A stretch of 13,659 bases of DNA from assembly GCA_042095835.1 (NCBI GenBank), contig JBELML010000160.1, positions 1-13,659 on the forward strand. Direction: 5' to 3'. This document shows, piece after piece, positions 12,502 to 13,659 of this stretch (its first letter is position 1; the number at the start of each line of letters is the position of its first letter). The DNA is from DATFKA01 sp042095835 (GTDB lineage: Bacteria; Bacteroidota; Bacteroidia; Chitinophagales; Saprospiraceae). The notes below the pieces were generated by a model. The model saw only the letters and a program-made list of their open reading frames with translations, did no database searches and was not told the DNA's origin. The position numbers were made by a program, and so were the translations under genes.

Positions 12502-13638
12502 CTAATAGACAGCGGTCTTGAGCACCGATTCGTAGTATTGCTCGTATTGTGGCACAATTTTAGAAATATCGAAATCTTTCGCTCGTGTCAAGGCACCTTT
12601 ACGGAATTTCTCAAGCACAGCATCATCACTTAAAATATTTAGGGCATTATGTGCCATGCTTTCTACATCGCCAATTTCGCTAAGGAAACCTGTTTTGCCA
12701 TGAATATTGACCTCTGGCAGGCCGCCGGCATTAGAAGAGATTACGGGTACCTCACAAGCCATAGCTTCTAGTGCTGCTAGGCCAAAGCTTTCATTAGCAG
12801 AGGGCAGTACCATGAGGTCAGCAACCGCAAGGAGTTCTTCGACAGCATCTTGCTTTCCTAGAAAGCGAATATGGTCGCATAGACCAATTTCACGACAAAG
12901 CTGTTCGGCATTCCTACGCTCTGGACCGTCGCCAATCAATAAAAGCTTAGCGGGGATTTGTTCATTGACTCTGGCAAATACTTTGACGACATCCTCTACT
13001 CTTTTTACCTTTCTAAAATTAGAGAGGTGTACCAGAATGCGCTCTCCGTCAGGTGCAATTGCCTTTTTGAAATGATCCTTGTTTTTACGTTTGAAGCGGG
13101 TGAAGTCGATAAAGTTGTAGATGACTTCTATTTCACGCTGAATATCAAAGTAGCCGTAGGTTTGCTCTCGCAAGCTATTGGAAACGGCCGTAACACCGTC
13201 AGATTTATTAATAGAAAAAGCGACTACAGGAGCAAAGGCTTTATTATTTCCAACCAAAGTAATGTCTGTACCATGCAAAGTCGTGATAGTAGGTACATAT
13301 TTTCCTTGGGTCAGCAAAATTTTCTTAGCCATATAAGCTACCGCAGCGTGTGGAATAGCGTAGTGTACGTGCAGCAAATCTAATTTTTCATAATTGACGA
13401 CATCTACCAATTTACTCGCTAGAGCAGTGTCGTATGGAGTATACTCAAAGAGTGGATAATCATTGGTATCTACTTCATGAAAGAAAAGATTCTCTTGGAA
13501 TTGGCTGAGTCGAGGTGGCCTTTTGTAGGTGATAAAATGAATTTCATGACCTCTTTTAGCTAAACCAAGACCTAGTTCAGTAGCGACTACGCCACTACCA
13601 CCGTAAGTAGGGTAACATACAATTCCAATTTTCATCAT
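12502..13638 (-). CDS. bshA: N-acetyl-alpha-D-glucosaminyl L-malate synthase (bacillithiol biosynthesis)
   Basis: A 378-residue GT4-family (GT-B fold) cytosolic glycosyltransferase that joins UDP-GlcNAc to L-malate, the first step of bacillithiol synthesis. The N-terminus (K-I-G-I-V-C-Y-P-T-Y-G-G-S-G-V-V-A-T-E-L-G, then R-G-H-E-I-H-F-I-T) closely matches Bacillus BshA as I remember it; L-H-V-H-Y-A-I-P-H-A and H122-G-T-D125 follow. The C-terminal domain has S-N-F-R-K-V-K-R (206-213, nucleotide-sugar phosphate contacts) and the EX7E pair E283/E291 in N-E-S-F-G-L-A-A-L-E-A-M. Two ATG codons are adjacent (13638 and 13635); the choice changes one residue. bshB and bshC are not in the window, as is usual for scattered bsh genes. 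It ends 173 bp before the thrS start, with a terminator-like hairpin between. Promoter and upstream neighbour are outside the window. Confidence 0.95.
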   Translation of the reverse strand: MMKIGIVCYPTYGGSGVVATELGLGLAKRGHEIHFITYKRPPRLSQFQENLFFHEVDTNDYPLFEYTPYDTALASKLVDVVNYEKLDLLHVHYAIPHAAVAYMAKKILLTQGKYVPTITTLHGTDITLVGNNKAFAPVVAFSINKSDGVTAVSNSLREQTYGYFDIQREIEVIYNFIDFTRFKRKNKDHFKKAIAPDGERILVHLSNFRKVKRVEDVVKVFARVNEQIPAKLLLIGDGPERRNAEQLCREIGLCDHIRFLGKQDAVEELLAVADLMVLPSANESFGLAALEAMACEVPVISSNAGGLPEVNIHGKTGFLSEIGDVESMAHNALNILSDDAVLEKFRKGALTRAKDFDISKIVPQYEQYYESVLKTAVY

Positions 13639-13659
13639 TGATGGATCAATTCGTTAAGT

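Noticed and set aside
12958..13383. A 141-codon open frame antisense to bshA
   Set aside because: It lies wholly within a well-conserved glycosyltransferase gene and has no recognisable protein features; it is a shadow frame.

Overview
The window looks like chromosomal DNA of a member of the phylum Bacteroidota, most likely a Saprospiria/Lewinella-type or related marine lineage (the class is inference). The reasons are a type IX secretion (T9SS) C-terminal sorting domain, signal peptides that end in Ala|Gln or Gly|Gln, a bacillithiol gene (bshA), a short Bacteroidota-style pterin dehydratase, perfect TAnnTTTG promoter elements, and the absence of Shine-Dalgarno sequences before the starts.

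Layout. Positions 1-129 hold the 3' end of an unidentified plus-strand gene. Three plus-strand envelope or secreted genes follow: a serine beta-lactamase-like hydrolase (230-1480), a small exported DUF6503-like protein (1571-2272) and a DcaP-like outer-membrane porin (2390-3538). The porin meets a minus-strand pair head-on, with a 4-bp stop-codon overlap. The pair is a pterin-4a-carbinolamine dehydratase (4334-4576) followed by an Fpg/Nei DNA glycosylase (3535-4323) whose four zinc cysteines are all replaced. A repeat-rich spacer (4577-4865) separates it from an M42 metallopeptidase (4866-5972, minus). A divergent Wzx/MATE-type flippase (6141-7661, plus) overlaps by 8 bp the end of a DoxX-like membrane protein (7654-8409, minus), which lies behind a diverged cold-shock-domain protein (8507-8740, minus). 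Only 28 bp from the latter, transcribed divergently, is an LpxD-family acyltransferase (8769-9701, plus). A structured repeat-like spacer follows, then a 115-residue protein that is little more than a signal peptide plus a T9SS sorting domain (9898-10245, minus), thrS (10404-12329, minus) and bshA (12502-13638, minus).

How the genes work together. Several concern the envelope: porin, flippase, LpxD-like acyltransferase, DoxX-like protein and T9SS-targeted protein. The rest are housekeeping or stress genes: translation (thrS), thiol redox (bshA), base-excision repair (glycosylase), pterin recycling and peptide turnover. No phage, transposase, CRISPR array, rRNA or complete tRNA gene was seen, and no obvious defence or biosynthetic cluster. 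The less ordinary signals are the zincless glycosylase, the sorting-domain-only protein with a terminator built into its last codons, a tRNA 3'-end-like fragment among small repeats, a repeat motif shared by two spacers, and a hairpin in the thrS leader.
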